Source: Mytilisepta virgata (Eukaryota; Mollusca; Bivalvia; Mytilida; Mytilidae). From it: a stretch of DNA of 64,000 nt. Shown in pieces: positions 1 to 15,822 of this stretch (its first letter is position 1; the number at the start of each line of letters is the position of its first letter). The DNA is taken from assembly GCA_028015205.1 (NCBI GenBank), contig CM051510.1, positions 31,062,580 through 31,126,579 of the forward strand, in the 5' to 3' direction. Position numbers and translations under genes: made by a program. Below the pieces are notes generated by a model that had not been told where the DNA came from, ran no database searches, and saw only the letters and a program-made list of their open reading frames with translations.

Positions 1-3000
1 AGATCTGAAAGAAAATAAGAAAGATTCAGCATAAATTTGGGCATAATGCAAACATGTTTATTTCATGAATAAAAACCAAAAATCAGTGAAAAAACCAAGA
101 TTCATTACTGATATATTTAGAGCCTCAGTTTACTCTTTGGAACTCACTAATGCCTTCTAAAATTATCATTAATATTTATACTTTTAAAAAAATCATATAA
201 CAGACAAATAAAGGTAACTTTTTATATTTTTTTAGGCTGAAATATTGCAAATTTTGAAAATTATTATCCGTCATTTTAAAAGTTTCAGCTTGAAATTTTC
301 ACATGCTCACAAAAAAGTTCAATATTTTTTAACTAATAGCTAGATTATGTAAAGACGAATCTAAAATGGGGTCAACTGTCAAAATCTGCCCAGTATTAAC
401 AATTTTACAGCTATTTAAAAATTTGCAGTTTCTATGTCTGAGAAATGTAAACATCTTGAAGGCGAACAAATTATGATGTTATATGAATTATGATGTCATA
501 ACTTTATGACGTCACCAAGTATTGTAAAACACAATTAGTCCTATCCTTAACATTTCAATGATAAATGATTAAAGAAAAAAATATTAATCTACAAGTAGTA
601 ACCAAGGATTTGCATTGTGGAAAAAATGCATAGCAACCAAGGAGAATGAATTTTTTCCATTACACAATCACATGTGCACTTTTAAATAATTCATCAGTAT
701 GTGTATAAGTGTATAAGCTTATAAATTTACAGGAACAATAGAACAGTCCATTTTGCTGCCTGATATTAAAAGTTTAAAAACCAAATAAATTCAGTAATAC
801 ATGTACATTTAAGTTACATGCTGTCATAATGAGTTACTTCCCTTTACAATTGACAAACTGCAAATTCTAAATCACAAGAATTTATTCAACCTGTTATTGG
901 TAAATGTTGGTTTAAAATTCTTGTTCAAAGGGATTTGTGGTGTTATAGGTCTCTTTGCATCTATTTCCATTAAATACATTCATCTAATGTTACAATTATT
1001 TAGCTGTGGTTTTCAATGCAACCACCTGTTCGTGTTTACAATTGTCCTTGTTACATGACATGTATGTAGTCTCGCCAAAATTGATACATCTAAATAAAAA
1101 GCATGTGTTTCCTGCTTATAGTGAGAATTTTTCATCATACAATAACTGACCTGTAATATATTATTAATAGCAATGCAAAATCCCTGTGTATTTATTCACA
1201 CAAACACATGTGTTTCAATGTTTACATCATACATATTACAACTTCCGGTTGGGGGGGGGGGGGGGGGTATTTGGGTTTCTAGAATTTTAAGGAATTACAA
1301 TTTTTTTAAAGATTTTAGTAAAAAGAACAATAATTTTTTCATTTTACTTTATAATATATGTAAAAAAAATTATTGCACAAGATTTACATTACATATGGAC
1401 TGTTCAAATTTAGAAAACCCCATTTTCACCTCTTTTGCATTCTTTTTTAAAGCATTACATTAAAGTTTTTGACCGTATGCAAACATTTTATATTTTTTGT
1501 GTTAAATACATACTTAAGGAATTATACTGACCCTAGTTTCTCCATCAGTTGTTTACAGGATGGGTCAGCATCACAAAATATTCCTTTACACACGTTTGAG
1601 ATCATGACGTCAAGTTATTGAAATATGACATATAAATTTTCTCTACATTATGGTATTTGGTTGGTGCGGAAGCTTTTCCTGAACATAACTGTGCAATATT
1701 TTTCAGATCTGAAAGAAAATAAGAAAGATTCAGCATAAATTTGGGCATAATGCAAACATGTTTATTTCATGAATAAAAACCAAAAATCAGTGAAAAAACC
1801 AAGATTCATTACTGATATATTTAGAGCCTCAGTTTACTCTTTGGAACTCACTAATGCCTTCTAAAATTATCATTAATATTTATACTTTTAAAAAAATCAT
1901 ATAACAGACAAATAAAGGTAACTTTTTATATTTTTTTAGGCTGAAATATTGCAAATTTTGAAAATTATTATCCGTCATTTTAAAAGTTTCAGCTTGAAAT
2001 TTTCACATGCTCACAAAAAAGTTCAATATTTTTTAACTAATAGCTAGATTATGTAAAGACGAATCTAAAATGGGGTCAACTGTCAAAATCTGCCCAGTAT
2101 TAACAATTTTACAGCTATTTAAAAATTTGCAGTTTCTATGTCTGAGAAATGTAAACATCTTGAAGGCGAACAAATTATGATGTTATATGAATTATGATGT
2201 CATAACTTTATGACGTCACCAAGTATTGTAAAACACAATTAGTCCTATCCTTAACATTTCAACGATAAATGATTAAAGAAAAAAATATTAATCTACAAGT
2301 AGTAACCAAGGATTTGCATTGTGGAAAAAATGCATAGCAACCAAGGAGAATGAATTTTTTCCATTACACAATCACATGTGCACTTTTAAATAATTCATCA
2401 GTATGTGTATAAGTGTATAAGCTTATAAATTTACAGGAACAATAGAACAGTCCATTTTGCTGCCTGATATTAAAAGTTTAAAAACCAAATAAATTCAGTA
2501 ATACATGTACATTTAAGTTACATGCTGTCATAATGAGTTACTTCCCTTTACAATTGACAAACTGCAAATTCTAAATCACAAGAATTTATTCAACCTGTTA
2601 TTGGTAAATGTTGGTTTAAAATTCTTGTTCAAAGGGATTTGTGATGTTATAGGTCTCTTTGCATCTATTTCCATTAAATACATTCATCTAATGTTACAAT
2701 TATTTAGCTGTGGTTTTCAATGCAACCACCTGTTCGTGTTTACAATTGTCCTTGTTACATGACATGTATGTAGTCTCGCCAAAATTGATACATCTAAATA
2801 AAAAGCATGTGTTTCCTGCTTATAGTGAGAATTTTTCATCATACAATAACTGACCTGTAATATATTATTAATAGCAATGCAAAATCCCTGTGTATTTATT
2901 CACACAAACACATGTGTTTCAATGTTTACATCATACATATTACAACTTCCGGTTGGGGGGGGGGGGGGGTATTTGGGTTTCTAGAATTTTAAGGAATTAC

Positions 3001-5020
3001 AATTTTTTTTAAAGATTTTAGTAAAAAGAACAATAATTTTTTCATTTTACTTTATAATATATGTAAAAAAAATTATTGCACAAGATTTACATTACATATG
3101 GACTGTTCAAATTTAGAAAACCCCATTTTCACCTCTTTTGCATTCTTTTTTAAAGCATTACATTAAAGTTTTTGACCGTATGCAAACATTTTATATTTTT
3201 TGTGTTAAATACATACTTAAGGAATTATACTGACCCTAGTTTCTCCATCAGTTGTTTACAGGATGGGTCAGCATCACAAAATATTCCTTTACACACGTTT
3301 GAGATCATGACGTCAAGTTATATTGAAATATGACATATAAATTTTCTCTACATTATGGTATTTGGTTGGTGCGGAAGCTTTTCCTGAACATAACTGTGCA
3401 ATATTTTTCAGATCTGAAAGAAAATAAGAAAGATTCAGCGTAAATTTGGGCATAATGCAAACATGTTTATTTCATGAATAAAAACCAAAAATCAGTGAAA
3501 AAACCAAGATTCATTACTGATATATTTAGAGCCTCAGTTTACTCTTTGGAACTCACTAATGCCTTCTAAAATTATCATTAATATTTATACTTTTAAAAAA
3601 ATCATATAACAGACAAATAAAGGTAACTTTTTATATTTTTTTAGGCTGAAATATTGCAAATTTTGAAAATTATTATCCGTCATTTTAAAAGTTTCAGCTT
3701 GAAATTTTCACATGCTCACAAAAAAGTTCAATATTTTTTAACTAATAGCTAGATTATGTAAAGACGAATCTAAAATGGGGTCAACTGTCAAAATCTGCCC
3801 AGTATTAACAATTTTACAGCTATTTAAAAATTTGCAGTTTCTATGTCTGAGAAATGTAAACATCTTGAAGGCGAACAAATTATGATGTTATATGAATTAT
3901 GATGTCATAACTTTATGACGTCACCAAGTATTGTAAAACACAATTAGTCCTATCCTTAACATTTCAACGATAAATGATTAAAGAAAAAAATATTAATCTA
4001 CAAGTAGTAACCAAGGATTTGCATTGTGGAAAAAATGCATAGCAACCAAGGAGAATGAATTTTTTCCATTACACAATCACATGTGCACTTTTAAATAATT
4101 CATCAGTATGTGTATAAGTGTATAAGCTTATAAATTTACAGGAACAATAGAACAGTCCATTTTGCTGCCTGATATTAAAAGTTTAAAAACCAAATAAATT
4201 CAGTAATACATGTACATTTAAGTTACATGCTGTCATAATGAGTTACTTCCCTTTACAATTGACAAACTGCAAATTCTAAATCACAAGAATTTATTCAACC
4301 TGTTATTGGTAAATGTTGGTTTAAAATTCTTGTTCAAAGGGATTTGTGGTGTTATAGGTCTCTTTGCATCTATTTCCATTAAATACATTCATCTAATGTT
4401 ACAATTATTTAGCTGTGGTTTTCAATGCAACCACCTGTTCGTGTTTACAATTGTCCTTGTTACATGACATGTATGTAGTCTCGCCAAAATTGATACATCT
4501 AAATAAAAAGCATGTGTTTCCTGCTTATAGTGAGAATTTTTCATCATACAATAACTGACCTGTAATATATTATTAATAGCAATGCAAAATCCCTGTGTAT
4601 TTATTGACACAAACACATGTGTTTCAATGTTTACATCATACATATTACAACTTCCGGTTGGGGGGGGGGGGGTATTTGGGTTTCTAGAATTTTAAGGAAT
4701 TACAATTTTTTTAAAGATTTTAGTAAAAAGAACAATAATTTTTTCATTTTACTTTATAATATATGTAAAAAAAATTATTGCACAAGATTTACATTACATA
4801 TGGACTGTTCAAATTTAGAAAACCCCATTTTCACCTCTTTTGCATTCTTTTTTAAAGCATTACATTAAAGTTTTTGACCGTATGCAAACATTTTATATTT
4901 TTTGTGTTAAATACATACTTAAGGAATTATACTGACCCTAGTTTCTCCATCAGTTGTTTACAGGATGGGTCAGCATCACAAAATATTCCTTTACACACGT
5001 TTGAGATCATGACGTCAAGT

Positions 5021-5478
5021 TGGGTCAAGCCGCGCAATTGTTTTCCTGTTACAGAAGTCATGAAATAATAGGCTGCCATTCAGTCTGTACGTTTCGTTGA
5101 AACATGGGAGATGGCTCAAAACGATCGCCATACAATGGCACATATCCAGTTAAAATCTCGGGGTGTGAAGTCAGTCTACTTTTTCCGTAATTTCAGAAAT
5201 CACGAGCCATGGTAAAAAAGTCTCCTTCCGCAAAGTAAAATGTACCTCTTTCATGCTCTCCATGTAGAATAAAAATTTTCTTGGTTTTATTCATTTAATC
5301 CTTTCAATATTTCTATGTCAAATGTCTCAGGTAAATACGCCTTTAAAACAATACTAGTTATTCAGTTATCATGGTTGGTTTTGTTACAGTAGGTCCATAT
5401 ATCACGGTGCAATTATAATTTTTTTAATGGACTTCTTTTGTATCCCTCAGGTCAAAGTTCATTGCAGGTCTTGAGCCA
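5021..5478 (+). mobile_element. 458-bp MITE-like segment, copy in unit 3
   Basis: The segment begins TGGGTCAAG and ends CTTGAGCCA, whose reverse complement is TGGCTCAAG. About 15 of the first 20 bases pair between the two ends, so they form an imperfect terminal inverted repeat. The equivalent site without the segment is seen in unit 1 near 1614, which reads as the two flanks joined exactly. It has no coding capacity. I could not define a clean target-site duplication, so the superfamily is open. Confidence 0.7.
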
Positions 5479-8400
5479 TATTGAAATATGACATATAAAT
5501 TTTCTCTACATTATGGTATTTGGTTGGTGCGGAAGCTTTTCCTGAACATAACTGTGCAATATTTTTCAGATCTGAAAGAAAATAAGAAAGATTCAGCATA
5601 AATTTGGGCATAATGCAAACATGTTTATTTCATGAATAAAAACCAAAAATCAGTGAAAAAACCAAGATTCATTACTGATATATTTAGAGCCTCAGTTTAC
5701 TCTTTGGAACTCACTAATGCCTTCTAAAATTATCATTAATATTTATACTTTTAAAAAAATCATATAACAGACAAATAAAGGTAACTTTTTATATTTTTTT
5801 AGGCTGAAATATTGCAAATTTTGAAAATTATTATCCGTCATTTTAAAAGTTTCAGCTTGAAATTTTCACATGCTCACAAAAAAGTTCAATATTTTTTAAC
5901 TAATAGCTAGATTATGTAAAGACGAATCTAAAATGGGGTCAACTGTCAAAATCTGCCCAGTATTAACAATTTTACAGCTATTTAAAAATTTGCAGTTTCT
6001 ATGTCTGAGAAATGTAAACATCTTGAAGGCGAACAAATTATGATGTTATATGAATTATGATGTCATAACTTTATGACGTCACCAAGTATTGTAAAACACA
6101 ATTAGTCCTATCCTTAACATTTCAACGATAAATGATTAAAGAAAAAAATATTAATCTACAAGTAGTAACCAAGGATTTGCATTGTGGAAAAAATGCATAG
6201 CAACCAAGGAGAATGAATTTTTTCCATTACACAATCACATGTGCACTTTTAAATAATTCATCAGTATGTGTATAAGTGTATAAGCTTATAAATTTACAGG
6301 AACAATAGAACAGTCCATTTTGCTGCCTGATATTAAAAGTTTAAAAACCAAATAAATTCAGTAATACATGTACATTTAAGTTACATGCTGTCATAATGAG
6401 TTACTTCCCTTTACAATTGACAAACTGCAAATTCTAAATCACAAGAATTTATTCAACCTGTTATTGGTAAATGTTGGTTTAAAATTCTTGTTCAAAGGGA
6501 TTTGTGGTGTTATAGGTCTCTTTGCATCTATTTCCATTAAATACATTCATCTAATGTTACAATTATTTAGCTGTGGTTTTCAATGCAACCACCTGTTCGT
6601 GTTTACAATTGTCCTTGTTACATGACATGTATGTAGTCTCGCCAAAATTGATACATCTAAATAAAAAGCATGTGTTTCCTGCTTATAGTGAGAATTTTTC
6701 ATCATACAATAACTGACCTGTAATATATTATTAATAGCAATGCAAAATCCCTGTGTATTTATTCACACAAACACATGTGTTTCAATGTTTACATCATACA
6801 TATTACAACTTCCGGTTGGGGGGGGGGGGGGGGTATTTGGGTTTCTAGAATTTTAAGGAATTACAATTTTTTTAAAGATTTTAGTAAAAAGAACAATAAT
6901 TTTTTCATTTTACTTTATAATATATGTAAAAAAAATTATTGCACAAGATTTACATTACATATGGACTGTTCAAATTTAGAAAACCCCATTTTCACCTCTT
7001 TTGCATTCTTTTTTAAAGCATTACATTAAAGTTTTTGACCGTATGCAAACATTTTATATTTTTTGTGTTAAATACATACTTAAGGAATTATACTGACCCT
7101 AGTTTCTCCATCAGTTGTTTACAGGATGGGTCAGCATCACAAAATATTCCTTTACACACGTTTGAGATCATGACGTCATATGACATATAAATTTTCTCTA
7201 CATTATGGTATTTGGTTGGTGCGGAAGCTTTTCCTGAACATAACTGTGCAATATTTTTCAGATCTGAAAGAAAATAAGAAAGATTCAGCATAAATTTGGG
7301 CATAATGCAAACATGTTTATTTCATGAATAAAAACCAAAAATCAGTGAAAAAACCAAGATTCATTACTGATATATTTAGAGCCTCAGTTTACTCTTTGGA
7401 ACTCACTAATGCCTTCTAAAATTATCATTAATATTTATACTTTTAAAAAAATCATATAACAGACAAATAAAGGTAACTTTTTATATTTTTTTAGGCTGAA
7501 ATATTGCAAATTTTGAAAATTATTATCCGTCATTTTAAAAGTTTCAGCTTGAAATTTTCACATGCTCACAAAAAAGTTCAATATTTTTTAACTAATAGCT
7601 AGATTATGTAAAGACGAATCTAAAATGGGGTCAACTGTCAAAATCTGCCCAGTATTAACAATTTTACAGCTATTTAAAAATTTGCAGTTTCTATGTCTGA
7701 GAAATGTAAACATCTTGAAGGCGAACAAATTATGATGTTATATGAATTATGATGTCATAACTTTATGACGTCACCAAGTATTGTAAAACACAATTAGTCC
7801 TATCCTTAACATTTCAACGATAAATGATTAAAGAAAAAAATATTAATCTACAAGTAGTAACCAAGGATTTGCATTGTGGAAAAAATGCATAGCAACCAAG
7901 GAGAATGAATTTTTTCCATTACACAATCACATGTGCACTTTTAAATAATTCATCAGTATGTGTATAAGTGTATAAGCTTATAAATTTACAGGAACAATAG
8001 AACAGTCCATTTTGCTGCCTGATATTAAAAGTTTAAAAACCAAATAAATTCAGTAATACATGTACATTTAAGTTACATGCTGTCATAATGAGTTACTTCC
8101 CTTTACAATTGACAAACTGCAAATTCTAAATCACAAGAATTTATTCAACCTGTTATTGGTAAATGTTGGTTTAAAATTCTTGTTCAAAGGGATTTGTGGT
8201 GTTATAGGTCTCTTTGCATCTATTTCCATTAAATACATTCATCTAATGTTACAATTATTTAGCTGTGGTTTTCAATGCAACCACCTGTTCGTGTTTACAA
8301 TTGTCCTTGTTACATGACATGTATGTAGTCTCGCCAAAATTGATACATCTAAATAAAAAGCATGTGTTTCCTGCTTATAGTGAGAATTTTTCATCATACA

Positions 8401-8872
8401 ATAACTGACCTGTAATATATTATTAATAGCAATGCAAAATCCCTGTGTATTTATTCACACAAACACATGTGTTTCAATGTTTACATCATACATATTACAA
8501 CTTCCGGTTGGGGGGGGGGGGGGGTATTTGGGTTTCTAGAATTTTAAGGAATTACAATTTTTTTAAAGATTTTAGTAAAAAGAACAATAATTTTTTCATT
8601 TTACTTTATAATATATGTAAAAAAAATTATTGCACAAGATTTACATTACATATGGACTGTTCAAATTTAGAAAACCCCATTTTCACCTCTTTTGCATTCT
8701 TTTTTAAAGCATTACATTAAAGTTTTTGACCGTATGCAAACATTTTATATTTTTTGTGTTAAATACATACTTAAGGAATTATACTGACCCTAGTTTCTCC
8801 ATCAGTTGTTTACAGGATGGGTCAGCATCACAAAATATTCCTTTACACACGTTTGAGATCATGACGTCAAGT

Positions 8873-9330
8873 TGGGTCAAGCCGCGCAATTGTTTTCCTG
8901 TTACAGAAGTCATGAAATAATAGGCTGCCATTCAGTCTGTACGTTTCGTTGAAACATGGGAGATGGCTCAAAACGATCGCCATACAATGGCACATATCCA
9001 GTTAAAATCTCGGGGTGTGAAGTCAGTCTACTTTTTCCGTAATTTCAGAAATCACGAGCCATGGTAAAAAAGTCTCCTTCCGCAAAGTAAAATGTACCTC
9101 TTTCATGCTCTCCATGTAGAATAAAAATTTTCTTGGTTTTATTCATTTAATCCTTTCAATATTTCTATGTCAAATGTCTCAGGTAAATACGCCTTTAAAA
9201 CAATACTAGTTATTCAGTTATCATGGTTGGTTTTGTTACAGTAGGTCCATATATCACGGTGCAATTATAATTTTTTTAATGGACTTCTTTTGTATCCCTC
9301 AGGTCAAAGTTCATTGCAGGTCTTGAGCCA
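8873..9330 (+). mobile_element. 458-bp MITE-like segment, copy in unit 5
   Basis: Same sequence and same position within the repeat unit as the copy in unit 3. It therefore spread by amplification of the unit and not by a separate insertion. Confidence 0.7.
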
Positions 9331-11033
9331 TATTGAAATATGACATATAAATTTTCTCTACATTATGGTATTTGGTTGGTGCGGAAGCTTTTCCTGAACA
9401 TAACTGTGCAATATTTTTCAGATCTGAAAGAAAATAAGAAAGATTCAGCATAAATTTGGGCATAATGCAAACATGTTTATTTCATGAATAAAAACCAAAA
9501 ATCAGTGAAAAAACCAAGATTCATTACTGATATATTTAGAGCCTCAGTTTACTCTTTGGAACTCACTAATGCCTTCTAAAATTATCATTAATATTTATAC
9601 TTTTAAAAAAATCATATAACAGACAAATAAAGGTAACTTTTTATATTTTTTTAGGCTGAAATATTGCAAATTTTGAAAATTATTATCCGTCATTTTAAAA
9701 GTTTCAGCTTGAAATTTTCACATGCTCACAAAAAAGTTCAATATTTTTTAACTAATAGCTAGATTATGTAAAGACGAATCTAAAATGGGGTCAACTGTCA
9801 AAATCTGCCCAGTATTAACAATTTTACAGCTATTTAAAAATTTGCAGTTTCTATGTCTGAGAAATGTAAACATCTTGAAGGCGAACAAATTATGATGTTA
9901 TATGAATTATGATGTCATAACTTTATGACGTCACCAAGTATTGTAAAACACAATTAGTCCTATCCTTAACATTTCAACGATAAATGATTAAAGAAAAAAA
10001 TATTAATCTACAAGTAGTAACCAAGGATTTGCATTGTGGAAAAAATGCATAGCAACCAAGGAGAATGAATTTTTTCCATTACACAATCACATGTGCACTT
10101 TTAAATAATTCATCAGTATGTGTATAAGTGTATAAGCTTATAAATTTACAGGAACAATAGAACAGTCCATTTTGCTGCCTGATATTAAAAGTTTAAAAAC
10201 CAAATAAATTCAGTAATACATGTACATTTAAGTTACATGCTGTCATAATGAGTTACTTCCCTTTACAATTGACAAACTGCAAATTCTAAATCACAAGAAT
10301 TTATTCAACCTGTTATTGGTAAATGTTGGTTTAAAATTCTTGTTCAAAGGGATTTGTGGTGTTATAGGTCTCTTTGCATCTATTTCCATTAAATACATTC
10401 ATCTAATGTTACAATTATTTAGCTGTGGTTTTCAATGCAACCACCTGTTCGTGTTTACAATTGTCCTTGTTACATGACATGTATGTAGTCTCGCCAAAAT
10501 TGATACATCTAAATAAAAAGCATGTGTTTCCTGCTTATAGTGAGAATTTTTCATCATACAATAACTGACCTGTAATATATTATTAATAGCAATGCAAAAT
10601 CCCTGTGTATTTATTCACACAAACACATGTGTTTCAATGTTTACATCATACATATTACAACTTCCGGTTGGGGGGGGGGGGGGGGTATTTGGGTTTCTAG
10701 AATTTTAAGGAATTACAATTTTTTTAAAGATTTTAGTAAAAAGAACAATAATTTTTTCATTTTACTTTATAATATATGTAAAAAAAATTATTGCACAAGA
10801 TTTACATTACATATGGACTGTTCAAATTTAGAAAACCCCATTTTCACCTCTTTTGCATTCTTTTTTAAAGCATTACATTAAAGTTTTTGACCGTATGCAA
10901 ACATTTTATATTTTTTGTGTTAAATACATACTTAAGGAATTATACTGACCCTAGTTTCTCCATCAGTTGTTTACAGGATGGGTCAGCATCACAAAATATT
11001 CCTTTACACACGTTTGAGATCATGACGTCAAGT

Positions 11034-11491
11034 TGGGTCAAGCCGCGCAATTGTTTTCCTGTTACAGAAGTCATGAAATAATAGGCTGCCATTCAGTCTG
11101 TACGTTTCGTTGAAACATGGGAGATGGCTCAAAACGATCGCCATACAATGGCACATATCCAGTTAAAATCTCGGGGTGTGAAGTCAGTCTACTTTTTCCG
11201 TAATTTCAGAAATCACGAGCCATGGTAAAAAAGTCTCCTTCCGCAAAGTAAAATGTACCTCTTTCATGCTCTCCATGTAGAATAAAAATTTTCTTGGTTT
11301 TATTCATTTAATCCTTTCAATATTTCTATGTCAAATGTCTCAGGTAAATACGCCTTTAAAACAATACTAGTTATTCAGTTATCATGGTTGGTTTTGTTAC
11401 AGTAGGTCCATATATCACGGTGCAATTATAATTTTTTTAATGGACTTCTTTTGTATCCCTCAGGTCAAAGTTCATTGCAGGTCTTGAGCCA
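11034..11491 (+). mobile_element. 458-bp MITE-like segment, copy in unit 6
   Basis: Identical placement four bases after a TGACGTCA site, with the same imperfect inverted ends. No coding capacity. Confidence 0.7.
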
Positions 11492-13198
11492 TATTGAAAT
11501 ATGACATATAAATTTTCTCTACATTATGGTATTTGGTTGGTGCGGAAGCTTTTCCTGAACATAACTGTGCAATATTTTTCAGATCTGAAAGAAAATAAGA
11601 AAGATTCAGCATAAATTTGGGCATAATGCAAACATGTTTATTTCATGAATAAAAACCAAAAATCAGTGAAAAAACCAAGATTCATTACTGATATATTTAG
11701 AGCCTCAGTTTACTCTTTGGAACTCACTAATGCCTTCTAAAATTATCATTAATATTTATACTTTTAAAAAAATCATATAACAGACAAATAAAGGTAACTT
11801 TTTATATTTTTTTAGGCTGAAATATTGCAAATTTTGAAAATTATTATCCGTCATTTTAAAAGTTTCAGCTTGAAATTTTCACATGCTCACAAAAAAGTTC
11901 AATATTTTTTAACTAATAGCTAGATTATGTAAAGACGAATCTAAAATGGGGTCAACTGTCAAAATCTGCCCAGTATTAACAATTTTACAGCTATTTAAAA
12001 ATTTGCAGTTTCTATGTCTGAGAAATGTAAACATCTTGAAGGCGAACAAATTATGATGTTATATGAATTATGATGTCATAACTTTATGACGTCACCAAGT
12101 ATTGTAAAACACAATTAGTCCTATCCTTAACATTTCAACGATAAATGATTAAAGAAAAAAATATTAATCTACAAGTAGTAACCAAGGATTTGCATTGTGG
12201 AAAAAATGCATAGCAACCAAGGAGAATGAATTTTTTCCATTACACAATCACATGTGCACTTTTAAATAATTCATCAGTATGTGTATAAGTGTATAAGCTT
12301 ATAAATTTACAGGAACAATAGAACAGTCCATTTTGCTGCCTGATATTAAAAGTTTAAAAACCAAATAAATTCAGTAATACATGTACATTTAAGTTACATG
12401 CTGTCATAATGAGTTACTTCCCTTTACAATTGACAAACTGCAAATTCTAAATCACAAGAATTTATTCAACCTGTTATTGGTAAATGTTGGTTTAAAATTC
12501 TTGTTCAAAGGGATTTGTGGTGTTATAGGTCTCTTTGCATCTATTTCCATTAAATACATTCATCTAATGTTACAATTATTTAGCTGTGGTTTTCAATGCA
12601 ACCACCTGTTCGTGTTTACAATTGTCCTTGTTACATGACATGTATGTAGTCTCGCCAAAATTGATACATCTAAATAAAAAGCATGTGTTTCCTGCTTATA
12701 GTGAGAATTTTTCATCATACAATAACTGACCTGTAATATATTATTAATAGCAATGCAAAATCCCTGTGTATTTATTCACACAAACACATGTGTTTCAATG
12801 TTTACATCATACATATTACAACTTCCGGTTGGGGGGGGGGGGGGGGGGGGTATTTGGGTTTCTAGAATTTTAAGGAATTACAATTTTTTTAAAGATTTTA
12901 GTAAAAAGAACAATAATTTTTTCATTTTACTTTATAATATATGTAAAAAAAATTATTGCACAAGATTTACATTACATATGGACTGTTCAAATTTAGAAAA
13001 CCCCATTTTCACCTCTTTTGCATTCTTTTTTAAAGCATTACATTAAAGTTTTTGACCGTATGCAAACATTTTATATTTTTTGTGTTAAATACATACTTAA
13101 GGAATTATACTGACCCTAGTTTCTCCATCAGTTGTTTACAGGATGGGTCAGCATCACAAAATATTCCTTTACACACGTTTGAGATCATGACGTCAAGT

Positions 13199-13656
13199 TG
13201 GGTCAAGCCGCGCAATTGTTTTCCTGTTACAGAAGTCATGAAATAATAGGCTGCCATTCAGTCTGTACGTTTCGTTGAAACATGGGAGATGGCTCAAAAC
13301 GATCGCCATACAATGGCACATATCCAGTTAAAATCTCGGGGTGTGAAGTCAGTCTACTTTTTCCGTAATTTCAGAAATCACGAGCCATGGTAAAAAAGTC
13401 TCCTTCCGCAAAGTAAAATGTACCTCTTTCATGCTCTCCATGTAGAATAAAAATTTTCTTGGTTTTATTCATTTAATCCTTTCAATATTTCTATGTCAAA
13501 TGTCTCAGGTAAATACGCCTTTAAAACAATACTAGTTATTCAGTTATCATGGTTGGTTTTGTTACAGTAGGTCCATATATCACGGTGCAATTATAATTTT
13601 TTTAATGGACTTCTTTTGTATCCCTCAGGTCAAAGTTCATTGCAGGTCTTGAGCCA
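13199..13656 (+). mobile_element. 458-bp MITE-like segment, copy in unit 7
   Basis: Same ends and same insertion point as in units 3, 5 and 6. This unit carries a 20-base G run about 370 bases upstream of the segment. Confidence 0.7.
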
Positions 13657-15364
13657 TATTGAAATATGACATATAAATTTTCTCTACATTATGGTATTTG
13701 GTTGGTGCGGAAGCTTTTCCTGAACATAACTGTGCAATATTTTTCAGATCTGAAAGAAAATAAGAAAGATTCAGCATAAATTTGGGCATAATGCAAACAT
13801 GTTTATTTCATGAATAAAAACCAAAAATCAGTGAAAAAACCAAGATTCATTACTGATATATTTAGAGCCTCAGTTTACTCTTTGGAACTCACTAATGCCT
13901 TCTAAAATTATCATTAATATTTATACTTTTAAAAAAATCATATAACAGACAAATAAAGGTAACTTTTTATATTTTTTTAGGCTGAAATATTGCAAATTTT
14001 GAAAATTATTATCCGTCATTTTAAAAGTTTCAGCTTGAAATTTTCACATGCTCACAAAAAAGTTCAATATTTTTTAACTAATAGCTAGATTATGTAAAGA
14101 CGAATCTAAAATGGGGTCAACTGTCAAAATCTGCCCAGTATTAACAATTTTACAGCTATTTAAAAATTTGCAGTTTCTATGTCTGAGAAATGTAAACATC
14201 TTGAAGGCGAACAAATTATGATGTTATATGAATTATGATGTCATAACTTTATGACGTCACCAAGTATTGTAAAACACAATTAGTCCTATCCTTAACATTT
14301 CAACGATAAATGATTAAAGAAAAAAATATTAATCTACAAGTAGTAACCAAGGATTTGCATTGTGGAAAAAATGCATAGCAACCAAGGAGAATGAATTTTT
14401 TCCATTACACAATCACATGTGCACTTTTAAATAATTCATCAGTATGTGTATAAGTGTATAAGCTTATAAATTTACAGGAACAATAGAACAGTCCATTTTG
14501 CTGCCTGATATTAAAAGTTTAAAAACCAAATAAATTCAGTAATACATGTACATTTAAGTTACATGCTGTCATAATGAGTTACTTCCCTTTACAATTGACA
14601 AACTGCAAATTCTAAATCACAAGAATTTATTCAACCTGTTATTGGTAAATGTTGGTTTAAAATTCTTGTTCAAAGGGATTTGTGGTGTTATAGGTCTCTT
14701 TGCATCTATTTCCATTAAATACATTCATCTAATGTTACAATTATTTAGCTGTGGTTTTCAATGCAACCACCTGTTCGTGTTTACAATTGTCCTTGTTACA
14801 TGACATGTATGTAGTCTCGCCAAAATTGATACATCTAAATAAAAAGCATGTGTTTCCTGCTTATAGTGAGAATTTTTCATCATACAATAACTGACCTGTA
14901 ATATATTATTAATAGCAATGCAAAATCCCTGTGTATTTATTCACACAAACACATGTGTTTCAATGTTTACATCATACATATTACAACTTCCGGTTGGGGG
15001 GGGGGGGGGGGGGGGGTATTTGGGTTTCTAGAATTTTAAGGAATTACAATTTTTTTAAAGATTTTAGTAAAAAGAACAATAATTTTTTCATTTTACTTTA
15101 TAATATATGTAAAAAAAATTATTGCACAAGATTTACATTACATATGGACTGTTCAAATTTAGAAAACCCCATTTTCACCTCTTTTGCATTCTTTTTTAAA
15201 GCATTACATTAAAGTTTTTGACCGTATGCAAACATTTTATATTTTTTGTGTTAAATACATACTTAAGGAATTATACTGACCCTAGTTTCTCCATCAGTTG
15301 TTTACAGGATGGGTCAGCATCACAAAATATTCCTTTACACACGTTTGAGATCATGACGTCAAGT

Positions 15365-15822
15365 TGGGTCAAGCCGCGCAATTGTTTTCCTGTTACAGAA
15401 GTCATGAAATAATAGGCTGCCATTCAGTCTGTACGTTTCGTTGAAACATGGGAGATGGCTCAAAACGATCGCCATACAATGGCACATATCCAGTTAAAAT
15501 CTCGGGGTGTGAAGTCAGTCTACTTTTTCCGTAATTTCAGAAATCACGAGCCATGGTAAAAAAGTCTCCTTCCGCAAAGTAAAATGTACCTCTTTCATGC
15601 TCTCCATGTAGAATAAAAATTTTCTTGGTTTTATTCATTTAATCCTTTCAATATTTCTATGTCAAATGTCTCAGGTAAATACGCCTTTAAAACAATACTA
15701 GTTATTCAGTTATCATGGTTGGTTTTGTTACAGTAGGTCCATATATCACGGTGCAATTATAATTTTTTTAATGGACTTCTTTTGTATCCCTCAGGTCAAA
15801 GTTCATTGCAGGTCTTGAGCCA
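15365..15822 (+). mobile_element. 458-bp MITE-like segment, copy in unit 8
   Basis: Same ends and insertion point as in the other long units. This unit has the longest G run of the array, 21 bases. Confidence 0.7.
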
